The translations under genes and the position numbers were made by a program. A stretch of 64,000 bases of DNA from Luteimonas sp. 9C. Lineage in GTDB: Bacteria > Pseudomonadota > Gammaproteobacteria > Xanthomonadales > Xanthomonadaceae. The stretch covers positions 341,101 through 405,100 of the forward strand of contig NZ_LR733313.1 in NCBI RefSeq assembly GCF_902506295.1, given 5' to 3'. This document shows, one piece after another, positions 50,231 through 59,395 of this stretch. How positions within the stretch are numbered: the stretch's first letter is position 1; each line of letters starts with the position of its first letter. The notes beneath the pieces are model-generated. The model made no database searches and was not told the DNA's origin. It saw only the letters and a program-made list of their open reading frames with translations.

Positions 50231-53200
50231 GTGGGGTTCGCGCCGGTCCTGCGCCAGGGCACGCTGATCACGGTCGCGGTGCTGATCGTCTGCGTGATGG
50301 GCATCGCCTCGGCGCTGCGCGTGCCGGTGCAGATGATCCCCGACCTCGAGGTGCGCACGATCTCGGTCGACACCCGCTGGGCCGGCGCGACGCCGCAGGA
50401 CGTCGAGAAGGAGATCGTGATCGAGCAGGAGCAGGTGCTGCGCACGCTGCCCAACCTCGCACGCATGGTGTCCACGGCCACGACCGGACGCGCGACGATC
50501 GAACTCGAGTTCCCGTTCGGGGTCGACATCAACGAAGCGCTGGTGCGCACCAACAACGCGCTCAGCCAGGTCTCGGGCTATCCGGAAAACGTCGACGACC
50601 CGGCGTTGACCACCAGCTCGTTCTCCGACAACGCCTTCATGTACTTCCGCATCGGCCGCAGCGCCGACAGCGCGCTCGACCTCGACCTCGACATGATGCG
50701 CGACTACGTCGAGGACTACGTCCGCCCGCGGATGGAACGCGTCGACGGCGTGGCGCTGGTCGAGGTCGGCGGCGGCAGCGAGCGCCAGGTGCGCATCGAA
50801 CTCGACCCCGCGCGGCTCGCGGCGCGCGGCCTGTCGATGGCCGACGTGCGCGACGCGATGCGGCTGCGCAACGTCGACAGCTCCGCCGGCGACCTCGATG
50901 CCGGCAAGCGCCGCTACCTGGTGCGCACGGTGGGCCGCTTCACCGAGGTCGACGCCGTCGACCAGTTGGTGATCGCCGAGCGCGACGGCGCGCTGGTGCG
51001 GCTGCGCGACGTGGGCACCGTCTCGCTCGATCATTTTGAACGCCGCGACCTGTCGTTCAACAACGGCCAGCCCGCGCTGAGCCTGTCGATCCGGCGCGAG
51101 CCGGGCTCCAACGTCATCGACATCAAATACGCCGCGCTGCCCGAGGTCGAGCGCATCAACGCCGAGCTGCTGGCGCCGCTGGGGCTGGAAATGACGCTGT
51201 CCAGCGACGACGTGCGCTACGTCGAGGATTCCGTGGCCAACGTCTGGACCAACCTCGCGCTCGGCGCCCTGCTGGCGACGCTGGTGATGTTCGCGTTCCT
51301 GCGCTCGGGCCGGGCCACACTGACCGGCGTCATCGCGATCCCGATCTGCACCATCGCCGCGTTCGTCGGCCTGCTGCTGGCCGGGCGCACGCTCAACGTG
51401 ATCTCCATGGCCGGCGTCGCGTTCGCGATCGGCATGACCGTCGACAACACCATCGTGGTGCTGGAGAGCATCGACCAGGCGCGGCGACGCGGGCTGGAGC
51501 GCTTCGAGGCCGCGGTCGAGGGCGTGCAGCGCGTGTGGAAGGCGGTGCTGGCCTCGACGCTGACCACGATCCTGGTGTTCGCGCCGATCCTGCTGATCGA
51601 GGAAGAAGCCGGCCAGCTGTACTCCGACATCGCGATCGCGATCTCGGCGTCCATCTTCGCCTCGATGCTGATCGCGGTCACCGTGGTGCCGGCGCTGGGC
51701 GCACGGCTGGCGACCGCGGACCACGATGCCGAGGTCCCGGGCGCCGCGTTCTTCGACCGCTGGGCGGCGCGGATCTCGTCGCTCACCGCGGCGCCCGCGC
51801 GGCGGACCGTGGTGCTCGCCGGCACGGTCGTCGCGGCCGGACTCGTGCTGTGGCTGCTGACGCCGCCGGCCGAGTACCTGCCCGAAGGCGAGGAGCCGAA
51901 GACGTTTTCGCAGCTGATCGCGCCGGCCGGCTACAACCTCACCGAGATGGAAGGCATCGCACGCGAGATCAGCGACGGTCTGCTGCCGCACCTCGACGAG
52001 CCGCCGGAGAAGTTCGCCGACGGCGACACCGACATGCCGGCGCTGGCGTACTTCAACCTGTCGGTGAACCCGCAGGGCCTGCGCATCATCACCGAGCCCA
52101 AGGAACCCGCCGACATCGACGCGGTGATGGACGCGCTCGACGCGCGTTTCCAGGCGTATCCCGGCATGCGTGCGTTCTCGTCGCGCGGCTCGATCATCTC
52201 CAGCAACGATGGCGGCACGCGCAGCATCAATGTCGACATCTCCGGCGTCGACCTCGACGAGCTGTACGCGGTCGCGGGCGTCGCCTACGAGCGCGCCCAA
52301 GGGCTGTTCGAGGGTGCGCGCATCAACTCCGACCCGACCTCGCTGAGCCTCGACCTGCCGCTGGTGGAACTGGAACCGCGTTGGGACCGGCTGGCGGAGA
52401 CCGGACTCGACGCTGACAGCTTCGGCTTCTCGGTCGCCGCGCTCAGCGACGGCGCCTACGTCGACGAGCTGATCCTCGGCGACGACAAGGTCGACGTGTA
52501 CCTGTTCAGCAGCGCCGGCAGCGACCAGCGGCTGGAGCGCCTGCGCGACCTGCCGGTGGCGACGCCGTCGGGCGCCGTGCTGCCGGTGTCGGCGCTCGCC
52601 GATTTCAACGAGACCGCCAACACCGACAGCATCCGCCGGCTCGACGGCCGGCGCACGGTGACGCTCAATATCGTGCCACCACGCGAGGTCGCGCTGGAGA
52701 CCGGCGTCGCCACCGTCACCCGCGACCTGCTGGAGGCGATGGCCGCCGACGGCGATCTGCCGCCCGACGTGTCGATGGAGATCTCCGGTGCCAGCGACCA
52801 GCTGACCGCGACCCGCGAGGCCGTCGCCGGCAATTTCGCGATCGCGCTGCTGCTGTCGTACCTGCTGCTGGTCGCGATCTTCCGTCACTGGGGCAGGCCG
52901 CTGTACGTCATGGCGACGGTGCCGCTGGGCATCGCCGGCGGCATCCTCGGGCTGGCGCTGCTCAACGGCGTCGGCGGCGTCCTCGGGATGCTGGGCCTGC
53001 GCGGGATCTCGCAACCGTTCGACATGATCACGCTGCTGGGTTTCCTGGTGCTGCTGGGCACGGTGGTGAACAACCCGATCCTCGTCGTGTCGGAAGCATT
53101 TGCGCGGATCGAGGAGGACGGCGTTGACGCGGTGCAGGCCGTCGTCGACGCGGTGCGCATCCGGCTGCGTCCGATCCTGATGTCCACATGCACCACGATC

Positions 53201-53380
53201 TTCGGCCTGGCGCCGCTGGTGCTGATCCCCGGCGCCGGCACCGAGCTGTATCGCGGCCTAGGCGTGATCGTGCTCGCAGGGCTCGCCTGCTCCACCGTGG
53301 TGACGCTGACCTTCCTGCCGTGCCTGCTGGTGACGACACTCGGCCTGCGCGGGCGGATGGGCAAGCGCCTGTCACGTTAG
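50231..53380 (+). CDS. RND efflux permease
   Basis: A 1049-residue inner-membrane pump of the AcrB/MexB-like family, with 12 membrane helices and two large periplasmic loops. Seen are the N-terminal VPVQMIPDLEVRTISVDTRW, the transmembrane 4 segment GMTVDNTIVVLESI (about 400-413) and LGFLVLLGTVVNNPILVVSE in the second half. In transmembrane 4, AcrB has Asp-Asp for proton relay and this protein has Asp-Asn. It starts with GTG 50231 (MGFAPVLRQG); no strong ribosome site precedes it, consistent with coupling to the adaptor 3 bases upstream. The substrate cannot be inferred. No regulator gene is adjacent. Confidence 0.93.
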   Translation: MGFAPVLRQGTLITVAVLIVCVMGIASALRVPVQMIPDLEVRTISVDTRWAGATPQDVEKEIVIEQEQVLRTLPNLARMVSTATTGRATIELEFPFGVDINEALVRTNNALSQVSGYPENVDDPALTTSSFSDNAFMYFRIGRSADSALDLDLDMMRDYVEDYVRPRMERVDGVALVEVGGGSERQVRIELDPARLAARGLSMADVRDAMRLRNVDSSAGDLDAGKRRYLVRTVGRFTEVDAVDQLVIAERDGALVRLRDVGTVSLDHFERRDLSFNNGQPALSLSIRREPGSNVIDIKYAALPEVERINAELLAPLGLEMTLSSDDVRYVEDSVANVWTNLALGALLATLVMFAFLRSGRATLTGVIAIPICTIAAFVGLLLAGRTLNVISMAGVAFAIGMTVDNTIVVLESIDQARRRGLERFEAAVEGVQRVWKAVLASTLTTILVFAPILLIEEEAGQLYSDIAIAISASIFASMLIAVTVVPALGARLATADHDAEVPGAAFFDRWAARISSLTAAPARRTVVLAGTVVAAGLVLWLLTPPAEYLPEGEEPKTFSQLIAPAGYNLTEMEGIAREISDGLLPHLDEPPEKFADGDTDMPALAYFNLSVNPQGLRIITEPKEPADIDAVMDALDARFQAYPGMRAFSSRGSIISSNDGGTRSINVDISGVDLDELYAVAGVAYERAQGLFEGARINSDPTSLSLDLPLVELEPRWDRLAETGLDADSFGFSVAALSDGAYVDELILGDDKVDVYLFSSAGSDQRLERLRDLPVATPSGAVLPVSALADFNETANTDSIRRLDGRRTVTLNIVPPREVALETGVATVTRDLLEAMAADGDLPPDVSMEISGASDQLTATREAVAGNFAIALLLSYLLLVAIFRHWGRPLYVMATVPLGIAGGILGLALLNGVGGVLGMLGLRGISQPFDMITLLGFLVLLGTVVNNPILVVSEAFARIEEDGVDAVQAVVDAVRIRLRPILMSTCTTIFGLAPLVLIPGAGTELYRGLGVIVLAGLACSTVVTLTFLPCLLVTTLGLRGRMGKRLSR

Positions 53381-53587
53381 CCGCAGGCGCGCCTGTGCGC
53401 CGCGCCCGTGCGCTCTGCCGAGACTGCCCGCGTCGCCGCGCGCCATCCCTGCTGTGAGCGCGTCAGATCGCACCGGATCACCAACGCGTTTCCGCAGACC
53501 ATGTCGACGACGATCACACACGCGAAGACGCCCCCCGATCCTTGCGGCGCGGGAGGCGTCAGGGACGCATCGCATGCTGCGAGCGCG

Positions 53588-53941
53588 TTACATGCCTGGC
53601 TTCAGCTTCAACTGCTTGGCATCGACGCTGGTGACGCCTTCGATCTCGCCGGCGATCGCCTTGGCGCGCTCGATCTGCGCCTGCGACTCGACGTCGCCCG
53701 ACAGGCTCACGGTGCCGTTGGTGGTTTCGACGCCGATATCCAGCCCGGCGACATCGCTCGATGCGAGCAGGTCGGCCTTGACCTTGGTCGTGATCCACGT
53801 ATCGGACACCGGCTGGTTCGAATCGGACTGCGCAGCGACGGTGCGATCGCCGCGTTCCTGCATCTGCTGCGCGACAGCCGTGCCCGAGATCAGCAACGTA
53901 CCGGCAATCGCGGCGCCCAACAGGGTCCTGTGCATCGTCAT
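53588..53941 (-). CDS. BON-domain periplasmic protein
   Basis: A 117-residue exported protein with a signal peptide (about 1-24, ending GTAVAQQ) and one BON domain (about 46-113). The domain reads VSDTWITTKVKADLLASSDV, LDIGVETTNGTVSLSGDVES and AKAIAGEIEGVTSVDAKQLK. BON proteins (OsmY-like) bind membranes and help against osmotic and envelope stress. It is a single gene, divergent from the topoisomerase IB gene. ATG 53941 gives the signal peptide. Length is half that of OsmY, with one BON domain instead of two. Confidence 0.93.
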   Translation of the reverse strand: MTMHRTLLGAAIAGTLLISGTAVAQQMQERGDRTVAAQSDSNQPVSDTWITTKVKADLLASSDVAGLDIGVETTNGTVSLSGDVESQAQIERAKAIAGEIEGVTSVDAKQLKLKPGM

Positions 53942-54054
53942 GGCGGTGTTCCTCGTGCGGTGATGTGGCGCGAGTGTGCGAACCCGCGCGTGCCCGACGG
54001 GTGAAACGCGTTCCGTTCACGATCCGCTGATCCCGCGCTTGTTATCAGCCGCTC

Positions 54055-55152
54055 ATGGCATTGCAGGGTAGATCCGTGAACGACGACGACAACGTGCGCG
54101 CTGCGCGCCTGGCCGGCTTGCGCTGGGTCAGTGACGAGCTGCCCGGCCTGAGCCGGCGCCGCGCGGGCAAGGGCTTCAGCTATCGCGATCCCGACGGCAA
54201 GGCGGTGCGCGATCGCGCGACGCTCGACCGCGTGCGCATGCTCGCGATCCCGCCGGCGTATCACAGCGTGTGGATCTGCGCGCTCGACAACGGACATCTG
54301 CAGGCCACCGGTCGCGACGCGCGCGGACGCAAACAGTATCGCTATCACCCGGACTGGAGCGAAGTGCGCGGCCACGGCAAGTTCGATCGCATCGTCGCAT
54401 TCGCGACCGCATTGCCACGCCTGCGCCGCGCATTGGGGCGCGATCTCAAACTGCCGGGGCTACAGCGCGACAAGGTGCTGGCGATCGTGGTGTCGTTGAT
54501 GGCGCAGACCTTCGTGCGCGTCGGCAACGACAGCTACACGCGCAGCAATGGCTCGTTCGGTCTGACGACCCTGCGCAACCGCCATTTCGAACTGGTGCGC
54601 GGCGGCCGTGCACGGCTCAAATTCCGCGGCAAGAGCGGGCAGGAACAGGAAATCGAACTCGACGATGCGAAGCTGGCGGCGCTGGTGCGCAAGGTGCAGC
54701 AACTGCCGGGACAGTCGCTGTTCCAGTACGTCGACGACGACGGCGCACGTCACGGCGTCGACTCGGGCATGGTCAACGACTACCTGCGCGAAGCGATGGG
54801 CGGCCCGTTCACCGCCAAGGATTTCCGCACCTGGGGCGGTACGCTGATGGCGTTCCGGCGATTCGCGGCGATGCCGCTGCCGGAGGGCCGCAAGGGTGAC
54901 GAGCCCAGCGAGCGCGCCTTGGCGACGCAGGAGAAAATCGTCATCGCCGACGTCGCCGATGCGCTCGGCAATACCATCGCGGTGTGCCGCAAGGCCTACA
55001 TCGATCCGGTGCTGTACGAGGCCTGGCGCGACGGGGGACTGCAGCGTGCGGCGGGCAACGCGCGTGGCGAACGCCAATGGGAAGCGGCTGCGTTGAAGCT
55101 GTTGCGACAGCGGCATCGCAAGCGCCCGGCCGCGAAATCGTTGTCGAAGTAA
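54055..55152 (+). CDS. DNA topoisomerase IB
   Basis: A 365-residue type IB topoisomerase of the poxvirus/bacterial kind, which relaxes supercoils through a 3'-phosphotyrosyl bond. It has the N-terminal domain (YRDPDGKAVRDRATLDRVRM) and catalytic segments with the Arg in FVRVGNDSYTRSNGSFGL, the Lys in LKFRGKSGQ, FRTWGGTLMAFRRF and the Tyr nucleophile in CRKAYIDPVLY (about 320). The first start (MALQGRSVNDDD) is used; a GTG or later Met could be the true one, since the conserved part begins about residue 15. It lies between the BON gene (divergent) and the ilv leader region (41 bp downstream), and has no operon link to them. Confidence 0.93.
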   Translation: MALQGRSVNDDDNVRAARLAGLRWVSDELPGLSRRRAGKGFSYRDPDGKAVRDRATLDRVRMLAIPPAYHSVWICALDNGHLQATGRDARGRKQYRYHPDWSEVRGHGKFDRIVAFATALPRLRRALGRDLKLPGLQRDKVLAIVVSLMAQTFVRVGNDSYTRSNGSFGLTTLRNRHFELVRGGRARLKFRGKSGQEQEIELDDAKLAALVRKVQQLPGQSLFQYVDDDGARHGVDSGMVNDYLREAMGGPFTAKDFRTWGGTLMAFRRFAAMPLPEGRKGDEPSERALATQEKIVIADVADALGNTIAVCRKAYIDPVLYEAWRDGGLQRAAGNARGERQWEAAALKLLRQRHRKRPAAKSLSK

Positions 55153-55155
55153 CTG

Positions 55156-55192
55156 TTGACACGCCCTTCGCGGGCGTGGTTTTCTCGAACCC
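55156..55192 (+). promoter_or_regulatory. ilv-leu operon promoter, -35 box
   Basis: TTGACA at 55156-55161 lies 37 bases before the leader ATG at 55193, matching the 36 bases in the thr operon. The -10 is degenerate (GTTTTC at 17-base spacing). No ribosome site precedes the ATG. A possible short transcript leader or none is expected. Confidence 0.6.
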
Positions 55193-55345
55193 ATGACGCA
55201 GCGCAACAACCACCGCCAGACCGCTCCCGCCGCACGCTTGCGCGTGCGCGATGCGCGTCCGCCGGTCGCGCTCGCCTCGGCGATCCTTCTCGTACTCGTA
55301 CTCCTTATTACCGTCCGGAATGGCGCGGGGATGGGGTTCGTGTAG
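55193..55345 (+). CDS. ilvL: ilv-leu operon leader peptide, 50 aa
   Basis: A 50-residue leader peptide beginning [10 protein letters not shown] and carrying [11 protein letters not shown] at residues 31-41: two Ile, five Leu, three Val and one Thr codon in a row. This run matches all three branched-chain amino acids, as expected for an operon that holds both ilv and leu genes. It ends at TAG 55343-55345, 140 bases before ilvC. The shared N-terminus with the thr leader is described in the findings. It is not listed by usual length filters. A signal-peptide-like reading of the hydrophobic run was considered and set aside because of the attenuator RNA that follows. Confidence 0.9.
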   Translation: MTQRNNHRQTAPAARLRVRDARPPVALASAILLVLVLLITVRNGAGMGFV

Positions 55346-55407
55346 CGATACGACACCCCACAAGGTCGAAAGAACCTGAACCCCGTGCCGAAAGGCGCGG
55401 GGTTTTT
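55322..55407 (+). promoter_or_regulatory. ilv-leu attenuator: antiterminator and terminator
   Basis: The terminator is AACCCCGTGCC (55379-55389), loop GAAA, GGCGCGGGGTT (55394-55404), then TTT. The antiterminator pairs GGCGCGGGG at 55322-55330, inside the last leader codons, with CCCCGTGCC at 55381-55389 (one G-U pair). Stalling of the ribosome on the Ile/Leu/Val codons would leave 55322-55330 free and prevent termination. Confidence 0.88.
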
Positions 55408-55485
55408 GTTTGGCCCCTCGCACCGGCAGCGCTGCTGCCAGCCGCCACGACGCCCTCTCCACCCGCAGATCGGACACCACCACCC

Positions 55486-56481
55486 ATGAGCAATGCCACT
55501 CCCTCCATCGCGATCGTCGGCTACGGCAGCCAGGGCCGCGCGCACGCGCTGAACCTGCGCGATTCCGGCTTCGACGTCGTCGTCGGCCTGCGACCCGGCG
55601 GACCGACCGAGCGACGCGCGAAGGCCGACGGCTTCACCGTCAAAACGCCTGCCGACGCGGTCGCCGACGCCGACCTGGTCGCCGTGCTGACGCCCGACAT
55701 GGTGCAGAAGCAGCTGTATGCCGACGTGCTGGCGCCGCACATGAAGCAGGGCGCCTGTCTGCTGTTCGCGCACGGCCTCAACGTGCATTTCGACATGATC
55801 GCGCCGCGTGCGGATCTGGACGTGGTGCTGGTCGCGCCCAAGGGCCCGGGCGCGCTGGTGCGCCGCGAGTACGAGATCGGCCGCGGCGTGCCCTGCATCT
55901 ACGCCGTGCACCAGGATCCCACCGGCAAGGGCGAGCAGCTGGCACTGACCTACGCCGCAGGCCTGGGCGGCGCACGCGCGAACATCATCAAGACGACGTT
56001 CAAGGAAGAGACCGAGACCGATCTGTTCGGCGAGCAGGCCGTGCTGTGCGGCGGCGCGTCGTCGCTGGTGCAGGCCGGTTTCGAGACGCTGGTCGAAGCC
56101 GGTTACCAGCCCGAGATCGCGTACTACGAAGTGCTGCACGAGCTGAAGCTGATCGTCGACCTGTTCTACGAGGGCGGCATCACCCGGATGCTGGAGTTCA
56201 TCTCCGAGACCGCGCAGTACGGTGACTTCGTCAGCGGCCCGCGGGTCATCGATGCCAGCGTCAAGGCGCGCATGAAGGATGTGCTGACCGACATCCAGAA
56301 CGGCACCTTCACCCGCAACTGGCAGGCCGAATACGACGCCGGCCTGCCGAACTACAAGAAGTTCCAGCAGGCCGACAAGGATCACCCGATCGAGCAGGTC
56401 GGCCGCGAACTGCGCGCCAAAATGACCTGGCTGGGCGAGCAGACCGGCGCGCCGGCACAACCGCAGAGCGAGGCCGCCTGA
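55486..56481 (+). CDS. ilvC: Ketol-acid reductoisomerase (class I)
   Basis: A 331-residue NADPH-dependent enzyme of valine and isoleucine synthesis. The N-terminal Rossmann motif is [20 protein letters not shown] (about 7-26). Conserved stretches are [20 protein letters not shown] and the catalytic [18 protein letters not shown] (about 171-188); the C-terminal domain is [20 protein letters not shown]. The length is that of the short class I. ATG 55486 was chosen since the upstream frame is the leader region. It starts the operon structural genes, and its stop overlaps the ilvG start by one base (TGATG). Confidence 0.96.
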   Translation: MSNATPSIAIVGYGSQGRAHALNLRDSGFDVVVGLRPGGPTERRAKADGFTVKTPADAVADADLVAVLTPDMVQKQLYADVLAPHMKQGACLLFAHGLNVHFDMIAPRADLDVVLVAPKGPGALVRREYEIGRGVPCIYAVHQDPTGKGEQLALTYAAGLGGARANIIKTTFKEETETDLFGEQAVLCGGASSLVQAGFETLVEAGYQPEIAYYEVLHELKLIVDLFYEGGITRMLEFISETAQYGDFVSGPRVIDASVKARMKDVLTDIQNGTFTRNWQAEYDAGLPNYKKFQQADKDHPIEQVGRELRAKMTWLGEQTGAPAQPQSEAA

Positions 56482-58253
56482 TGAACGGCGCCCGCTGGCT
56501 GGTGCAGGCGCTGGAAGCCGAAGGGGTCGACACGATCTTCGGCTATCCGGGCGGCGCGATCATGCCGTTCTACGACGCGCTGCACGGCGCATCGTTGAAG
56601 CACGTGCTGGTCCGCCACGAACAGGGCGCGGCGTTTGCCGCGAACGGGTTCGCGCGGGCCAGCGGGCGCGTCGGTGTCTGCGTCGCGACCTCCGGCCCGG
56701 GCGCCTCGAACCTGGTGACCGGCATCGCCGACGCGATGCTGGACTCGGTGCCGATGGTCGTCATCACCGGCCAGGTGGCGACGCCGCTGATGGGCACCGA
56801 CGCGTTCCAGGAACTGGACGTGTTCGGCATGACCCTGCCGATCGTCAAGCACAGCTTCCTGCTGCGCAGCGTCGACGAGCTGCCCAACGTCGTCGCCGAA
56901 GCATTCCGCATCGCGCGTTCCGGCCGTCCCGGCCCGGTGCTGATCGATCTGCCGAAGGACGTGCAGATCGGCGATGCCGCGCATCTGGGCGCGCATATTC
57001 CCTCGACCGCCGACGTCATGCCGGCATGCGCGGACCACGCGCTGCACGAAGCGGCGGCGCTGATCTCGCAGGCCGAGCGCCCGGTCGTCTACGGCGGCGG
57101 CGGCATCATCCTGGGCGATGCGCTGGACGCGTTCCGGGAGTTCGCCGATCTGACCCAGATCCCGACGGTGCTGACGCTGCGTGCACTGGGCGCGCTGCCG
57201 CCGACGCATCCGGCCAACCTCGGCATGATCGGCATGCACGGCAGCCGCGCGGCGAACTTGGCGGTGCAGGAATCTGATCTGCTGATCGTCGTTGGTGCGC
57301 GCTTCGACGACCGCGCCACCGGCAAGCTGACCGAGTTCGCGCCGCTGGCGCGCATCGTCCATCTGGATGGCGACAGCTGCGAGATCGGCAAGCTGCGCGC
57401 GGCAGACGTGTCGGTGTGCGGCGATGTCGCCACCAGTCTGTCGCGTCTGGGCGCGCCCTGCGGGGCGCAGATGCAGGGCCGGCACGCCGCCGCACGCACT
57501 GCGTGGCGTGAGCTGTGCGCACAGCGACGCGAGCGATTCGCCGCCCGCTACGACGCACCCGGCGACAAGGTCTTCGCGCCCGCGCTGCTGAAGCGCATGA
57601 GCGAACTGGCGCCCGATGCGACCGTCGCCTGCGATGTCGGCCAGCACCAGATGTGGGTCGCGCAGCACTGGCGCTTCGACCATCCGCGCAAGCATCTGAC
57701 CAGCGGCGCGCTGGGTGCGATGGGCTTCGGCCTGCCGGCCGCGATCGGCGCGCAGATGGAAGAAGCCTCAAAGCGCGTGGTCTGCGTCAGCGGCGACGGC
57801 TCGTTCCTGATGAACGTGCAGGAGCTGGCGACGCTGAAGCGCTACCGCGTGCCGGTGAAGATCGTCCTGCTCGATAACCAGGCGCTGGGCATGGTGCGCC
57901 AGTGGCAGGAACTGTTCTTCGAGCGCCGCTATTCCGAGATCGACCTGTCCGACAACCCGGACTTTGCCGAGGTCGCGCGCGCGTTCGGCATCCAGGCGCT
58001 TTCGGTCGACAAGGCCGCCGATGTCGAATCCGCGCTGGCCGCGCTGCTGGCCGTCGACGGCCCCGCGCTGCTGCACGTCGCCATCGACACCGCCGCCAAC
58101 GTCTGGCCGCTGGTCCCGCCCAACCACAACAACGCGCAGATGCTCGATGCCGACGAGGCCACCTCGCTCGACATCGGCGATTCCGTCGCACCTCTCGCCG
58201 AACCCGCTGCCGCCACGTCCGCCAAGGAATCGAGCCATGCGTTACCAGTGTGA
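56481..58253 (+). CDS. ilvG: Acetolactate synthase large subunit
   Basis: A 590-residue thiamine diphosphate- and FAD-dependent enzyme that makes acetolactate and acetohydroxybutyrate. It has GYPGGAIMPFYDAL, the catalytic Glu in RHEQGAAFAANGFARASG (about 48-65), and the thiamine-binding GDGSFLMNVQELATLKRY with VPVKIVLLDNQALGMVRQW (about 434-473). Family members of the AHAS II type pair with a small IlvM, here overlapping by 17 bases. The C-terminal 20 residues (PLAEPAAATSAKESSHALPV) are an extension rich in Ala and Ser that coincides with the ilvM overlap. The start ATG overlaps the ilvC stop by one base. Confidence 0.96.
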   Translation: MNGARWLVQALEAEGVDTIFGYPGGAIMPFYDALHGASLKHVLVRHEQGAAFAANGFARASGRVGVCVATSGPGASNLVTGIADAMLDSVPMVVITGQVATPLMGTDAFQELDVFGMTLPIVKHSFLLRSVDELPNVVAEAFRIARSGRPGPVLIDLPKDVQIGDAAHLGAHIPSTADVMPACADHALHEAAALISQAERPVVYGGGGIILGDALDAFREFADLTQIPTVLTLRALGALPPTHPANLGMIGMHGSRAANLAVQESDLLIVVGARFDDRATGKLTEFAPLARIVHLDGDSCEIGKLRAADVSVCGDVATSLSRLGAPCGAQMQGRHAAARTAWRELCAQRRERFAARYDAPGDKVFAPALLKRMSELAPDATVACDVGQHQMWVAQHWRFDHPRKHLTSGALGAMGFGLPAAIGAQMEEASKRVVCVSGDGSFLMNVQELATLKRYRVPVKIVLLDNQALGMVRQWQELFFERRYSEIDLSDNPDFAEVARAFGIQALSVDKAADVESALAALLAVDGPALLHVAIDTAANVWPLVPPNHNNAQMLDADEATSLDIGDSVAPLAEPAAATSAKESSHALPV

Positions 58254-58473
58254 GATGACTCTGCGCCGCGCCGAAGGCGCGCTGGTGCGCGTGCTGGGCA
58301 CGACCGAGCGTCGCGGCTTCCGCCCGGTGTCGTTCGAGGGCGACGCGCACGCCGACAGCGACCACTGGAACCTGCGCATGACCGTCGAAGGCGACCGCGC
58401 CGCGATCGCCCTGCAGGGCCAACTGGCCAAGCTCTACGACTGCCTGTCGGTGGAGGTCTCGCCGTGTCGTTGA
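58237..58473 (+). CDS. ilvM: Acetolactate synthase small (regulatory) subunit
   Basis: A 78-residue ACT-domain protein that pairs with IlvG. The pattern MTLRRAEGALVRVLGTTERR (about 7-26) and the closing LQGQLAKLYDCLSVEVSP are typical of IlvM. It is shorter than IlvH/IlvN. The ATG lies 17 bases inside ilvG. Its end overlaps ilvE by 10 bases. The tight overlaps support one polycistronic and coupled mRNA. Confidence 0.9.
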   Translation: MRYQCEMTLRRAEGALVRVLGTTERRGFRPVSFEGDAHADSDHWNLRMTVEGDRAAIALQGQLAKLYDCLSVEVSPCR

Positions 58474-59393
58474 ACGTCACCGCCGAAGCCGCACCGGCAC
58501 AGGCGCCTTCGATCGTCGAGACCGCAGCGCCCAAGCGTCCCCAGGCCTGGTTCGACGGCGCGCTGTGCGATATCGACGCGCTGCAGGCCGGCCTGACCAC
58601 GCATGCCATGCACTACGGCAGCGGCGTGTTCGAAGGCATCCGCAGCTACGCGACCGCCGACGGCGCCGCGGTGTTCCGTCTGCCCGAGCACATGGCGCGC
58701 ATGCGCGAAGGCGCGGCGCTGCTGGGCATGCACTTCGATCCCGCACAGGCCACCGAGGCCGTGATGGCGACGCTGCGCGCCAATGACCATCGCGATGCCT
58801 ACATCCGTCCGCTGGCCTGGTTCGGCGAAGGCGGCTTCGGCCTGGACGTCGAAGGCCACACCGAGCATCTGATGGTCGCGACCACCGCGACCCAGGTGCA
58901 CCTCAACGGCACCCGCGCGCGACTGGGCATCAGCAAGTGGCGTCGCAATCCCGCCGACTCGCTGCCGCCACTGAAGCTGTGCGGCGCCTACGTCAATTCG
59001 ATCCTGGCCAAGCGCGAGAGCAAGTCGCGCGGCTTCGACGAAGCGCTGTTTACCGATGCCGATGGCTTCGTCGTCGAATGCACCGGCGCCAACGTCTTCA
59101 TCGTCAAGGCCGGACGCGTCACCGCGGTCGAGCATCGCGACGCGCTGCCGGGCATCACCCGCGACACGCTCATCCGTCTGAGCGGCGCCGAGTCGCGCGC
59201 CGTCACTGTCGAGGAGCTGTACGACGCCGACGAAGTCTTCGCCTGCGGCACCGCCGCCGAAGTGGCGCCGGTGCATGGCGTCGAGGACCGCAGCTATGGC
59301 GACAACCCGGTCACCCGCGAACTGGCCGCGCTGTACGCGCGTGTTGTGCGCGGCGATGCCGAGCGCCAGCGCGGCTGGCTGACGGCAGTCTGA
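58464..59393 (+). CDS. ilvE: Branched-chain amino acid aminotransferase
   Basis: A 309-residue PLP-dependent class IV aminotransferase that makes the final step to Ile, Val and Leu. It has MHYGSGVFEGIRSYATADG (about 48-66), the PLP Lys region LKLCGAYVNSILAKRESKSR (about 172-191) and the phosphate-binding ECTGANVFIVK (about 206-216) with DEVFACGTAAEVAPVHGV. The start is a GTG at 58464 (MSLNVTAEAAP); it overlaps ilvM by 10 bases. Members of this fold also include aminodeoxychorismate lyase and D-amino acid transaminase, but the setting in the ilv operon decides. Confidence 0.95.
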   Translation: MSLNVTAEAAPAQAPSIVETAAPKRPQAWFDGALCDIDALQAGLTTHAMHYGSGVFEGIRSYATADGAAVFRLPEHMARMREGAALLGMHFDPAQATEAVMATLRANDHRDAYIRPLAWFGEGGFGLDVEGHTEHLMVATTATQVHLNGTRARLGISKWRRNPADSLPPLKLCGAYVNSILAKRESKSRGFDEALFTDADGFVVECTGANVFIVKAGRVTAVEHRDALPGITRDTLIRLSGAESRAVTVEELYDADEVFACGTAAEVAPVHGVEDRSYGDNPVTRELAALYARVVRGDAERQRGWLTAV

Positions 59394-59395
59394 GC

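Noticed and set aside
49787..53014. Long minus-strand open frame opposite the RND genes
   Set aside because: Low-complexity composition rich in Arg, His, Asp and Val, no motif, and fully antisense to the RND permease.
55156..55485. N-terminal extension of ilvC
   Set aside because: The frame is open from 55156, but the conserved IlvC start is at 55486 and the extension overlaps the leader peptide and terminator.
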